The notes beneath the pieces are model-generated. The model was not told the DNA's origin and did no database searches. It saw nothing but the letters and a program-made list of their open reading frames with translations. This document shows positions 37,999 to 50,747 of a DNA stretch of 64,000 nucleotides, piece by piece. The position numbers and the translations under genes were made by a program. Position 1 is the stretch's first letter, and every line of letters begins with the position of its first letter. The stretch comes from Coriaria nepalensis (lineage: Eukaryota; Streptophyta; Magnoliopsida; Cucurbitales; Coriariaceae): the NCBI GenBank assembly GCA_027186245.1, contig CP114481.1, forward strand, positions 34,007,501 through 34,071,500. The letters run 5' to 3'.

Positions 37999-39272
37999 AG
38001 TGTGCATTCGTTTAACCTTAAAATCATTTCAGTGAGTCATTTCAAGTCAATAACTTATTTCAAAGCAAGTCGAACGAATTCTATTTTTGCACTACAAACA
38101 CAAGTTTTGTGCATAACTTGCAAATGATCAATGCAAGGAAAGTGTGCATTCGTTTAACTTAAAATCATTTCAATGAGTCATTTCAAGTCAATGACTTATT
38201 TCAAAGCAAGTTGAACGTATTCTATTTTTAAACTACAAACACAAGTTTTGTGCATAACTTGCAAATGATCAATGCAAGGAAAGTGTGCATTCGTTTAACC
38301 TTTAAATCATTTCAATGAGTCATTTCAAGTCAATAACTTATTTCAAAGCAAGTCGAATGAATTCAATTTTTGCACTACAAACACAAGTTTTGTGCATAAC
38401 TTCCAAATGATCATTGCAAGGAAAGTGTGCATTCGTTTAACCTTAAAATCATTTCAATGAGTCATTTCAAGTCAATAACTTATTTCAAAGCAAGTCGAAC
38501 GAATTCTATTTTTGCAGTACAAACAGAAATTTTTTGCATAACTTGCAAATGATCAATGCAAGGAAAGTGTGCATTCGTTTAACTTAAAATCATTTCAACG
38601 AGTCATTTCAAGTCAATGACTTATTTCAAAGTAAGTTGAACAAATTCTATTTTTGCACTACAAACACAAGTTTTGTGCATAACTTCCAAATGATCATTGC
38701 AAGGAAAGTGTGCATTCGTTTAACTTAAAATCATTTCAATGAGTCATTTCAAGTCAACGACTTATTTCAAAGTAAGTTGAACAAATTCTATTTTTTCACT
38801 ACAAACACAAGTTTTGTGCATAACTTGCAAATGATCAATGCAAGGAAAGTGTGCATTCGTTTAACCTTAAAATCATTTCAATGAGTCATTTCAAGTCAAT
38901 AACTTATTTCAAAGCAAGTCGAACGAATTCTATTTTTGCACTACAAACACAAGTTTTGTGCATAACTTGCAAATGATCATTGCAAGGAAAGTGTGCATTC
39001 GTTTAACCTTTAAATCATTTCAATGACTCATTTCAAGTCAATAACTTATTTCAAAGCAAGTCGAACGAATTCTATTTTTGCAGTACAAACAGAAATTTTT
39101 TGCATAACTTGCAAATGATCAATGCAAGGAAAGTGTGCATTCGTTTAACTTAAAATCATTTCAACGAGTCATTTCAAGTCAATGACTTATTTCAAAGTAA
39201 GTTGAACAAATTCTATTTTTTCACTACAAACACAAGTTTTGTGCATAACTTGCAAATGATCAATGCAAGGAA
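37999..39272. repeat. Modular HOR unit, 9 monomers (1274 bp)
   Basis: Core order a-b-c-d-e-f-g-h-i. The d and h marks (AGAAATTT) are at 38525 and 39091. It is nearly identical to the core of the following units; private changes include GAACGTATTC in b near 38214 and GTCAACGAC in f near 38754. Confidence 0.93.
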
Positions 39273-41113
39273 AGTGTGCATTCGTTTAACCTTAAAATCA
39301 TTTCAGTGAGTCATTTCAAGTCAATAACTTATTTCAAAGCAAGTCGAACGAATTCTATTTTTGCACTACAAACACAAGTTTTGTGCATAACTTGCAAATG
39401 ATCAATGCAAGGAAAGTGTGCATTCGTTTAACTTAAAATCATTTCAATGAGTCATTTCAAGTCAATGACTTATTTCAAAGCAAGTTGAACGAATTCTATT
39501 TTTAAACTACAAACACAAGTTTTATGCATAACTTGCAAATGATCAATGCAAGGAAAGTGTGCATTCGTTTAACCTTTAAATCATTTCAATGAGTCATTTC
39601 AAGTCAATAACTTATTTCAAAGCAAGTCGAATGAATTCAATTTTTGCACTACAAACACAAGTTTTGTGCATAACTTCCAAATGATCATTGCAAGGAAAGT
39701 GTGCATTCGTTTAACCTTAAAATCATTTCAATGAGTCATTTCAAGTCAATAACTTATTTCAAAGCAAGTCGAACGAATTCTATTTTTGCAGTACAAACAG
39801 AAATTTTTTGCATAACTTGCAAATGATCAATGCAAGGAAAGTGTGCATTCGTTTAACTTAAAATCATTTCAACGAGTCATTTCAAGTCAATGACTTATTT
39901 CAAAGTAAGTTGAACAAATTCTATTTTTGCACTACAAACACAAGTTTTGTGCATAACTTCCAAATGATCATTGCAAGGAAAGTGTGCATTCGTTTAACTT
40001 AAAATCATTTCAATGAGTCATTTCAAGTCAATGACTTATTTCAAAGTAAGTTGAACAAATTCTATTTTTTCACTACAAACACAAGTTTTGTGCATAACTT
40101 GCAAATGATCAATGCAAGGAAAGTGTGCATTCGTTTAACCTTAAAATCATTTCAATGAGTCATTTCAAGTCAATAACTTATTTCAAAGCAAGTCGAACGA
40201 ATTCTATTTTTGCACTACAAACACAAGTTTTGTGCATAACTTGCAAATGATCATTGCAAGGAAAGTGTGCATTCGTTTAACCTTTAAATCATTTCAATGA
40301 CTCATTTCAAGTCAATAACTTATTTCAAAGCAAGTCGAACGAATTCTATTTTTGCAGTACAAACAGAAATTTTTTGCATAACTTGCAAATGATCAATGCA
40401 AGGAAAGTGTGCATTCGTTTAACTTAAAATCATTTCAACGAGTCATTTCAAGTCAATGACTTATTTCAAAGTAAGTTGAACAAATTCTATTTTTTCACTA
40501 CAAACACAAGTTTTGTGCATAACTTGCAAATGATCAATGCAAGGAAAGTGTGCATTCGTTTAACCTTAAAATCATTTCAATGAGTCATTTCAAGTCAATA
40601 ACTTATTTCAAAGCAAGTCGAACGAATTCTATTTTTGCACTACAAACACAAGTTTTGTGCATAACTTGCAAATGATCATTGCAAGGAAAGTGTGCATTCG
40701 TTTAACCTTTAAATCATTTCAATGACTCATTTCAAGTCAATAACTTATTTCAAAGCAAGTCGAACGAATTCTATTTTTGCAGTACAAACAGAAATTTTTT
40801 GCATAACTTGCAAATGATCAATGCAAGGAAAGTGTGCATTCGTTTAACTTAAAATCATTTCAACGAGTCATTTCAAGTCAATGACTTATTTCAAAGTAAG
40901 TTGAACAAATTCTATTTTTTCACTACAAACACAAGTTTTGTGCATAACTTGCAAATGATCAATGCAAGGAAAGTGTGCATTCGTTTAACCTTAAAATCAT
41001 TTCAATGAGTCATTTCAAGTCAATAACTTATTTCAAAGCAAGTCGAACGAATTCTATTTTTGCACTACAAACACAAGTTTTGTGCATAACTTGCAAATGA
41101 TCATTGCAAGGAA
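39273..41113. repeat. Modular HOR unit, 13 monomers (1841 bp), first
   Basis: Order a-b-c-d-e-f-g-h-i followed by g-h-i-g. The AGAAATTT marks are at 39799, 40365 and 40790. The extra four monomers equal one 425-bp g-h-i repeat plus one 142-bp g, which accounts exactly for 1841 minus 1274. Confidence 0.94.
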
Positions 41114-42954
41114 AGTGTGCATTCGTTTAACCTTAAAATCATTTCAGTGAGTCATTTCAAGTCAATAACTTATTTCAAAGCAAGTCGAACGAATTCTATT
41201 TTTGCACTACAAACACAAGTTTTGTGCATAACTTGCAAATGATCAATGCAAGGAAAGTGTGCATTCGTTTAACTTAAAATCATTTCAATGAGTCATTTCA
41301 AGTCAATGACTTATTTCAAAGCAAGTTGAACGAATTCTATTTTTAAACTACAAACACAAGTTTTGTGCATAACTTGCAAATGATCAATGCAAGGAAAGTG
41401 TGCATTCGTTTAACCTTTAAATCATTTCAATGAGTCATTTCAAGTCAATAACTTATTTCAAAGCAAGTCGAATGAATTCAATTTTTGCACTACAAACACA
41501 AGTTTTGTGCATAACTTCCAAATGATCATTGCAAGGAAAGTGTGCATTCGTTTAACCTTAAAATCATTTCAATGAGTCATTTCAAGTCAATAACTTATTT
41601 CAAAGCAAGTCGAACGAATTCTATTTTTGCAGTACAAACAGAAATTTTTTGCATAACTTGCAAATGATCAATGCAAGGAAAGTGTGCATTCGTTTAACTT
41701 AAAATCATTTCAACGAGTCATTTCAAGTCAATGACTTATTTCAAAGTAAGTTGAACAAATTCTATTTTTGCACTACAAACACAAGTTTTGTGCATAACTT
41801 CCAAATGATCATTGCAAGGAAAGTGTGCATTCGTTTAACTTAAAATCATTTCAATGAGTCATTTCAAGTCAATGACTTATTTCAAAGTAAGTTGAACAAA
41901 TTCTATTTTTTCACTACAAACACAAGTTTTGTGCATAACTTGCAAATGATCAATGCAAGGAAAGTGTGCATTCGTTTAACCTTAAAATCATTTCAATGAG
42001 TCATTTCAAGTCAATAACTTATTTCAAAGCAAGTCGAACGAATTCTATTTTTGCACTACAAACACAAGTTTTGTGCATAACTTGCAAATGATCATTGCAA
42101 GGAAAGTGTGCATTCGTTTAACCTTTAAATCATTTCAATGACTCATTTCAAGTCAATAACTTATTTCAAAGCAAGTCGAACGAATTCTATTTTTGCAGTA
42201 CAAACAGAAATTTTTTGCATAACTTGCAAATGATCAATGCAAGGAAAGTGTGCATTCGTTTAACTTAAAATCATTTCAACGAGTCATTTCAAGTCAATGA
42301 CTTATTTCAAAGTAAGTTGAACAAATTCTATTTTTTCACTACAAACACAAGTTTTGTGCATAACTTGCAAATGATCAATGCAAGGAAAGTGTGCATTCGT
42401 TTAACCTTAAAATCATTTCAATGAGTCATTTCAAGTCAATAACTTATTTCAAAGCAAGTCGAACGAATTCTATTTTTGCACTACAAACACAAGTTTTGTG
42501 CATAACTTGCAAATGATCATTGCAAGGAAAGTGTGCATTCGTTTAACCTTTAAATCATTTCAATGACTCATTTCAAGTCAATAACTTATTTCAAAGCAAG
42601 TCGAACGAATTCTATTTTTGCAGTACAAACAGAAATTTTTTGCATAACTTGCAAATGATCAATGCAAGGAAAGTGTGCATTCGTTTAACTTAAAATCATT
42701 TCAACGAGTCATTTCAAGTCAATGACTTATTTCAAAGTAAGTTGAACAAATTCTATTTTTTCACTACAAACACAAGTTTTGTGCATAACTTGCAAATGAT
42801 CAATGCAAGGAAAGTGTGCATTCGTTTAACCTTAAAATCATTTCAATGAGTCATTTCAAGTCAATAACTTATTTCAAAGCAAGTCGAACGAATTCTATTT
42901 TTGCACTACAAACACAAGTTTTGTGCATAACTTGCAAATGATCATTGCAAGGAA
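41114..42954. repeat. Modular HOR unit, 13 monomers (1841 bp), second
   Basis: Same order as 39273-41113, with marks at 41640, 42206 and 42631, each exactly 1841 bp from its partner. I saw almost no differences between the two units by eye, so this is probably the youngest duplication in the window. Confidence 0.94.
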
Positions 42955-44228
42955 AGTGTGCATTCGTTTAACCTTAAAATCATTTCAGTGAGTCATTTCA
43001 AGTCAATAACTTATTTCAAAGCAAGTCGAACGAATTCTATTTTTGCACTACAAACACAAGTTTTGTGCATAACTTGCAAATGATCAATGCAAGGAAAGTG
43101 TGCATTCGTTTAACTTAAAATCATTTCAATGAGTCATTTCAAGTCAATGACTTATTTCAAAGCAAGTTGAACGAATTCTATTTTTAAACTACAAACACAA
43201 GTTTTGTGCATAACTTGCAAATGATCAATGCAAGGAAAGTGTGCATTCGTTTAACCTTTAAATCATTTCAATGAGTCATTTCAAGTCAATAACTTATTTC
43301 AAAGCAAGTCGAATGAATTCAATTTTTGCACTACAAACACAAGTTTTGTGCATAACTTCCAAATGATCATTGCAAGGAAAGTGTGCATTCGTTTAACCTT
43401 AAAATCATTTCAATGAGTCATTTCAAGTCAATAACTTATTTCAAAGCAAGTCGAACGAATTCTATTTTTGCAGTACAAACAGAAATTTTTTGCATAACTT
43501 GCAAATGATCAATGCAAGGAAAGTGTGCATTCGTTTAACTTAAAATCATTTCAACGAGTCATTTCAAGTCAATGACTTATTTCAAAGTAAGTTGAACAAA
43601 TTCTATTTTTTCACTACAAACACAAGTTTTGTGCATAACTTCCAAATGATCATTGCAAGGAAAGTGTGCATTCGTTTAACTTAAAATCATTTCAATGAGT
43701 CATTTCAAGTCAATGACTTATTTCAAAGTAAGTTGAACAAATTCTATTTTTTCACTACAAACACAAGTTTTGTGCATAACTTGCAAATGATCAATGCAAG
43801 GAAAGTGTGCATTCGTTTAACCTTAAAATCATTTCAATGAGTCATTTCAAGTCAATAACTTATTTCAAAGCAAGTCGAACGAATTCTATTTTTGCACTAC
43901 AAACACAAGTTTTGTGCATAACTTGCAAATGATCATTGCAAGGAAAGTGTGCATTTGTTTAACCTTTAAATCATTTCAATGACTCATTTCAAGTCAATAA
44001 CCTATTTCAAAGCAAGTCGAACGAATTCTATTTTTGCAGTACAAACAGAAATTTTTTGCATAACTTGCAAATGATCAATGCAAGGAAAGTGTGCATTCGT
44101 TTAACTTAAAATCATTTCAACGAGTCATTTCAAGTCAATGACTTATTTCAAAGTAAGTTGAACAAATTCTATTTTTTCACTACAAACACAAGTTTTGTGC
44201 ATAACTTGCAAATGATCAATGCAAGGAA
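42955..44228. repeat. Modular HOR unit, 9 monomers (1274 bp), second
   Basis: Core order a to i, with marks at 43481 and 44047. Private changes are TTTTTTCAC instead of TTTTTGCAC in e (near 43609), GCATTTGTTT (near 43952) and AACCTATTTC (near 44000). Confidence 0.93.
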
Positions 44229-44511
44229 AGTGTGCATTCGTTTAACCTTAAAATCATTTCAGTGAGTCATTTCAAGTCAATAACTTATTTCAAAGCAAGT
44301 CGAACGAATTCTATTTTTGCACTACAAACACAAGTTTTGTGCATAACTTGCAAATGATCAATGCAAGGAAAGTGTGCATTCGTTTAACTTAAAATCATTT
44401 CAATGAGTCATTTCAAGTCAATGACTTATTTCAAAGCAAGTTGAACGAATTCTATTTTTGCCCTACAAACACAAGTTTTGTGGATAACTTGCAAATGATC
44501 AATGCAAGGAA
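44229..44511. repeat. Broken modular unit ending in a hybrid monomer
   Basis: An a monomer (CAGTGAG) at 44229 is followed by a monomer at 44371 that starts like b (CTTAAAATC, GTCAATGAC, GCAAGTTGAACG) but continues as GCCCTAC and GTGGATAAC, the third monomer of cassette X. The switch lies between about 44438 and 44460. Confidence 0.88.
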
Positions 44512-45722
44512 AGTGTGCATTCGTTTAACCTTAAAATCATTTCAATGAATCATTTCAAGTCAATAACTTATTTCAAAGCAAGTCGAACGAATTCTATTTT
44601 TGCACTACAAACACAAGTTTTGTGCATAACTTGCAAATGATCATTGCAAGGAAAGTGCGCATTCGTTTAACCTTAAAATCATTTCAGTGAGTCATTTCAA
44701 GTCAATAACTTATTTCAAAGCAAGTCGAACGAATTCTATTTTTGCACTCCAAACACAAGTTTTGTGCATAACTTGCAAATGATCATTGCAAGGAAAGTGT
44801 GCATTCGTTTAACCTTAAAATCATTTCAGTGAGTCATTTCAAGTCAATAACTTATTTCAAAGCAAGTCGAACGAATTCTATTTTTGCCCTACAAACACAA
44901 GTTTTGTGGATAACTTGCAAATGATCAATGCAAGAAAAGTGTGCATTCGTTTAACCTTAAAATCATTTCAATGAGTCATTTCAAGTCAATAAGTTTTTTC
45001 TAACCAAGTCGAACGAATTCAATTTTTGCACTACAAACACAAGTTTTGTGCATAACTTCCAAATGATCATTGCAAGGAAAGTGTGCATTCGTTTAACCTT
45101 AAAATCATTTCAATGAGTCATTTCAAGTCAATAACTTATTTCAAAGCAGGTCGAACGAATTTTATTTTTGCACTACAAACAGAAGTTTTGTGCATAACTT
45201 GCAAATGATCAATGCAAGGAAAGTGTGCATTCGTTTAACCTTAAAATCATTTCAATGAGTCATTTCAAGACAATAACTTATTTCAAAGCAAGTCGAACGA
45301 ATTCAATTTTTGCAGTACAAACAGAAGTTTTGTGCATAACTTGCAAATGATCAATGCAAGGAAAGTGTGCATTCGTTTAACTTAAAATCATTTCAATGAG
45401 TCATTTCAAATCAATAATTTATTTCAAAGCAAGTCGAACGGATTCAATTTTTGCACAACAAACACAAGTTTTATGCATAACTTGCAAATGATCAATGCAA
45501 GGAAAGTGTGCACTCGTTTAACCTTAAAATCATTTCAATGAGTCATTTCAAGTCAATAACTTATTTCAAAGCAAGTCGAACGAATTCTATTTTTGCACTA
45601 CAAACAGAAGTTTTTTGCATAACTTGCAAATTATCAATGCAAGGAAAGTGTGCATTCGTTTAACCTTAAATTCATTTCAATGAGTCATTTCAAGTCAATA
45701 ACTTATTTCAAAGCAAGTCGAA
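44512..45722. repeat. Cassette X, copy 2
   Basis: Same order as 35872-36966 at an offset of 8640 bp: AGTGCGC 44654 and ACGGATTC 45438. It extends past copy 1 with two features shared with copy 3, GCAAATTATCAATGC near 45627 and TAAATTCATTTC near 45668. Private change: GCACTCCAAAC near 44746. Confidence 0.9.
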
Positions 45723-46637
45723 TGAATTCAATTTTTGCACTACAAACACAAGTTTTGTGCATAACTTCCAAATGATCATTGCAAGGAAAGTGTGCATTCG
45801 TTTAACCTTAAAATCATTTCAATGAGTCATTTCAAGTCAATAACTTATTTCAAAGCAAGTCGAACGAATTCTATTTTTGCAGTACAAACAGAAATTTTTT
45901 GCATAACTTGCAAATGATCAATGCAAGGAAAGTGTGCATTCGTTTAACTTAAAATCATTTCAACGAGTCATTTCAAGTCAATGACTTATTTCAAAGTAAG
46001 TTGAACAAATTCTATTTTTGCACTACAAACACAAGTTTTGTGCATAACTTCCGAATGATCATTGCAAGGAAAGTGTGCATTCGTTTAACTTAAAATCATT
46101 TCAATGAGTCATTTCAAGTCAATGACTTATTTCAAAGTAAGTTGAACAAATTCTATTTTTTCACTACAAACACAAGTTTTGTGCATAACTTGCAAATGAT
46201 CAATGCAAGGAAAGTGTGCATTCGTTTAACCTTAAAATCATTTCAATGAGTCATTTCAAGTCAATAACTTATTTCAAAGCAAGTCGAACGAATTCTATTT
46301 TTGCACTACAAACACAAGTTTTGTGCATAACTTGCAAATGATCATTGCAAGGAAAGTGTGCATTCGTTTAACCTTTAAATCATTTCAATGACTCATTTCA
46401 AGTCAATAACTTATTTCAAAGCAAGTCGAACGAATTCTATTTTTGCAGTACAAACAGAAATTTTTTGCATAACTTGCAAATGATCAATGCAAGGAAAGTG
46501 TGCATTCGTTTAACTTAAAATCATTTCAACGAGTCATTTCAAGTCAATGACTTATTTCAAAGTAAGTTGAACAAATTCTATTTTTTCACTACAAACACAA
46601 GTTTTGTGCATAACTTGCAAATGATCAATGCAAGGAA
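45723..46637. repeat. Modular monomers c-d-e-f-g-h-i between cassettes X2 and X3
   Basis: The c to i order of the modular family continues here, with AGAAATTT marks at 45890 and 46456 (566 bp apart). The following g monomer opens cassette X3. So X and the modular HOR are inserted into each other in phase. Confidence 0.85.
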
Positions 46638-47848
46638 AGTGTGCAATCGTTTAACCTTAAAATCATTTCAATGAGTCATTTCAAGTCAATAACTTATTTC
46701 AAAGCAAGTCGAACGAATTCTATTTTTGCACTACAAACACAAGTTTTGTGCATAACTTGCAAATGATCATTGCAAGGAAAGTGCGCATTCGTTTAACCTT
46801 AAAATCATTTCAGTGAGTCATTTCAAGTCAATAACTTATTTCAAAGCAAGTCGAACGAATTCTATTTTTGCACTACAAACACCAGTTTTGTGCATAACTT
46901 GCAAATGATCATTGCAAGGAAAGTGTGCATTCGTTTAACCTTAAAATCATTTCAGTGAGTCATTTCAAGTCAATAACTTATTTCAAAGCAAGTCGAACGA
47001 ATTCTATTTTTGCCCTACAAACACAAGTTTTGTGGATAACTTGCAAATGATCAATGCAAGGAAAGTGTGCATTCGTTTAACCTTAAAATCATTTCAATGA
47101 GTCATTTCAAGTCAATAAGTTTTTTCTAACCAAGTCGAACGAATTCAATTTTTGCACTACAAACACAAGTTTTGTGCATAACTTCCAAATGATCATTGCA
47201 AGGAAAGTGTGCATTCGTTTAACCTTAAAATCATTTCAATGAGTCATTTCAAGTCAATAACTTATTTCAAAGCAGGTCGAACGAATTTTATTTTTGCACT
47301 ACAAACAGAAGTTTTGTGCATAACTTGCAAATGATCAATGCAAGGAAAGTGTGCATTCGTTTAACCTTAAAATCATTTCAATGAGTCATTTCAAGACAAT
47401 AACTTATTTCAAAGCAAGTCGAACGAATTCAATTTTTGCAGTACAAACACAAGTTTTGTGCATAACTTGCAAATGATCAATGCAAGGAAAGTGTGCATTC
47501 GTTTAACTTAAAATCATTTCAATGAGTCATTTCAAATCAATAATTTATTTCAAAGCAAGTCGAACGGATTCAATTTTTGCACAACAAACACAAGTTTTAT
47601 GCATAACTTGCAAATGATCAATGCAAGGAAAGTGTGCACTCGTTTAACCTTAAAATCATTTCAATGAGTCATTTCAAGTCAATAACTTATTTCAAAGCAA
47701 GTCGAACGAATTCTATTTTTGCACTACAAACAGAAGTTTTTTGCATAACTTGCAAATTATCAATGCAAGGAAAGTGTGCATTCGTTTAACCTTAAATTCA
47801 TTTCAATGAGTCATTTCAAGTCAATAACTTATTTCAAAGCAAGTCGAA
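46638..47848. repeat. Cassette X, copy 3
   Basis: 2126 bp after copy 2: AGTGCGC 46780, ACGGATTC 47564. Private changes: GTGCAATCG near 46643, ACACCAGTTTTG near 46880 and GCAGTACAAACACAAG near 47438. Confidence 0.9.
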
Positions 47849-47914
47849 CGAATTCTATTTTTTCACTACAAACAGAAGTTTTTTGCATAACTTGCAACTG
47901 ATTTATGCAAGGAA

Positions 47915-48760
47915 AGTGTGCATTCGTTTAACTTAAAATCATTTCAATGAGTCATTTCATGTCAATGACTTATATCAAAGCAAGTTGAACGAATTCTATT
48001 TTTAAACTACAAACACAAGTTTTGTGCATAACTTGCAAATGATCAATGCAAGGAAAGTGTGCATTCGTTTAACTTAAAATCATTTCAATGAGTCATTTCA
48101 AGTCGATAAGTTATTTCTAACTAAGTCGAACGAATTCAATTTTTGCACTACAAACACAAATTTTGTGCATAACTTGCAAATGATCATTGGAAGGAACGTG
48201 TGCATTCGTTTAACTTAAAATCATTTCAATGAGTCATTTCAAGTCAATGACTTATTTCAAAGCAAGTTGAACGAATTCTATTTTTAAACTACAAACACAA
48301 GTTTTGTGCATAACTTGCAAATGATCAATGCAAGGAAAGTGTGCATTCGTTTAACTTAAAATCATTTCAATGAGTCATTTCAAGTCAATAAGTTATTTCT
48401 AACTAAGTCGAACGAATTCAATTTTTGCACTACAAACACAAATTTTGTGCATAACTTGCAAATGATCATTGGAAGGAACGTGTGCATTCGTTTAACTTAA
48501 AATCATTTCAATGAGTCATTTCAAGTCAATGACTTATTTCAAAGCAAGTTGAACGAATTCTATTTTTAAACTACAAACACAAGTTTTGTGCATAACTTGC
48601 AAATGATCAATGCAAGGAAAGTGTGCATTCGTTTAACTTAAAATCATTTCAATGAGTCATTTCAAGTCAATAAGTTATTTCTAACCAAGTCGAACGAATT
48701 CAATTTTTGCACTACAAACACAAGTTTTGTGCATAACTTGCAAATGATCATTGGAAGGAA
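47915..48760. repeat. 282-bp dimer repeated three times
   Basis: Two 141-bp monomers (AAACTAC class, then a TTATTTCTAACT/C class) repeat at 47915-48196, 48197-48478 and 48479-48760. Copies 1 and 2 share CTAACTAAG, ACAAATTTTG and GGAAGGAACGTG; copy 3 has CTAACCAAG and ACAAGTTTTG. Copy 1 has TCATGTCAATGACTTATATC and GTCGATAAG. The same dimer occurs at 60102-60383. Confidence 0.93.
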
Positions 48761-49185
48761 AGTGTGCATTCGTTTAACCTTAAAATCATTTCAATGAGTC
48801 ATTTCAAGTCAATAACTTATTTCAAAGCAAGTCGAACGAATTCTATTTTTGCACTACAAACACAAGTTTTTTGCATAACTTGCAAATTATCAATGCAAGG
48901 AAAGTGTACATTCGTTTAACTTTAAAATCATTTCAATGAGTCATTTCAAGTCAATAACTTATTTCAAAGCAAGTCGAACGAATTCAATTTTTGCAGTACA
49001 AACATAAGTTTTGTGCATAACTTGCAAATGATCAATGCAAGGAAAGTGTGCATTCGTTTAACTTAAAATCATTTCAATGAGTCATTTCAAATCAATAATT
49101 TACTTCAAAGCAAGTCGAACGGATTCAATTTTTGCACAACAAACACAACTTTTATGCATAACTTGCAAATGATCAATGCAAGGAA
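48761..49185. repeat. Three linker monomers
   Basis: GCAAGTCG with GCACTAC, TTTTTTGC and GCAAATTATC; then CTTTAAAATC with GCAGTACAAACATAAG; then CTTAAAATC with AAATCAATAATTTACTTC, ACGGATTC (49119) and GCACAAC. They lead into the next tandem repeat. Confidence 0.8.
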
Positions 49186-50747
49186 AGTGTGCATTCGTTT
49201 AACCTTAAAATCATTTCAATGAGTCATTTCAAGTCAATAACTTATTTCAAAGCAAGTCGAACGAATTCTATTTTTGCACTACAAACACAAGTTTTGTGCA
49301 TAACTTGCAAATGATCATTGCAAGGAAAGTGTGCATTCGTTTAACCTTAAAATCATTTCAGTGAGTCATTTCAAGTCAATAACTTATTTCAAAGCAAGTC
49401 GAACGAATTCTATTTTTGCACTACAAACACAAGTTTTGTGGATAACTTGCAAATGATCAATGCAAGGAAAGTGTGCATTCGTTTAACCTTAAAATCATTT
49501 CAATGAGTCATTTCAACTCAATAAGTTTTTTCTAACCAAGTCGAACGAATTCAATTTTTGCACTACAAACACAAGTTTTGTGCATAACTTCCAAATGATC
49601 ATTGCAAGGAAAGTGTGCATTCGTTTAACCTTAAAATCATTTCAATGAGTCATTTCAAGTCAATAACTTATTTCAAAGCAGGTCGAACGAATTTTATTTT
49701 TGCACTACAAACAGAAGTTTTGTGCATAACTTGCAAATGATCAATGCAAGGAAAGTGTGCATTCGTTTAACCTTAAAATCATTTCAATGAGTCATTTCAA
49801 GTCAATAACTTATTTCAAAGCAAGTCGAACGAATTCAATTTTTGCAGTACAAACAGAAGTTTTGTGCATAACTTGCAAATGATCAATGCAAGGAAAGTGT
49901 GCATTCGTTTAACTTAAAATCATTTCAATGAGTCATTTCAAATCAATAATTTACTTCAAAGCAAGTCGAACGGATTCAATTTTTGCACAACAAACACAAG
50001 TTTTATGCATAACTTGCAAATGATCAATGCAAGGAAAGTGTGCATTCGTTTAACCTTAAAATCATTCCAATGTGTCATTTCAAGTCAATAACTTATTTCA
50101 AAGCAAGTCGAACGAATTCTATTTTTGCACTACAAACACAAGTTTTGTGCATAACTTGCAAATGATCATTGCAAGGAAAGTGTGCATTCGTTTAACCTTA
50201 AAATCATTTCAGTGAGTCATTTCAAGTCAATAACTTATTTCAAAGCAAGTCGAACGAATTCTATTTTTGCACTACAAACACAAGTTTTGTGGATAACTTG
50301 CAAATGATCAATGCAAGGAAAGTGTGCATTCGTTTAACCGTAAAATCATTTCAATGAGTCATTTCAAGTCAATAAGTTTTTTCTAACCAAGTCGAACGAA
50401 TTCAATTTTTGCACTACAAACACAAGTTTTGTGCATAACTTCCAAATGATCATTGCAAGGAAAGTGTGCATTCGTTTAACCTTAAAATCATTTCAATGAG
50501 TCATTTCAAGTCAATAACTTATTTCAAAGCAGGTCGAACGAATTTTATTTTTGCACTACAAACAGAAGTTTTGTGCATAACTTGCAAATGATCAATGCAA
50601 GGAAAGTGTGCATTCGTTTAACCTTAAAATCATTTCAATGAGTCATTTCAAGTCAATAACTTATTTCAAAGCAAGTCGAACGAATTCAATTTTTGCAGTA
50701 CAAACAGAAGTTTTGTGCATAACTTGCAAATGATCAATGCAAGGAAA
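49186..50747. repeat. Six-monomer repeat (851 bp), one unit plus a partial second
   Basis: Unit 1 is 49186-50036. Unit 2 starts at 50037 and loses the pattern after about five monomers. Order: GCACTAC with CATT; CAGTGAG with GTGGATAAC; TAAGTTTTTTCTAACC with TTCC; AAAGCAGGTCG with GAATTTTA; GCAGTAC; AAATCAATAATTTACTTC with ACGGATTC (49119 upstream and 49970). It is a shortened relative of cassette X. Confidence 0.9.
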
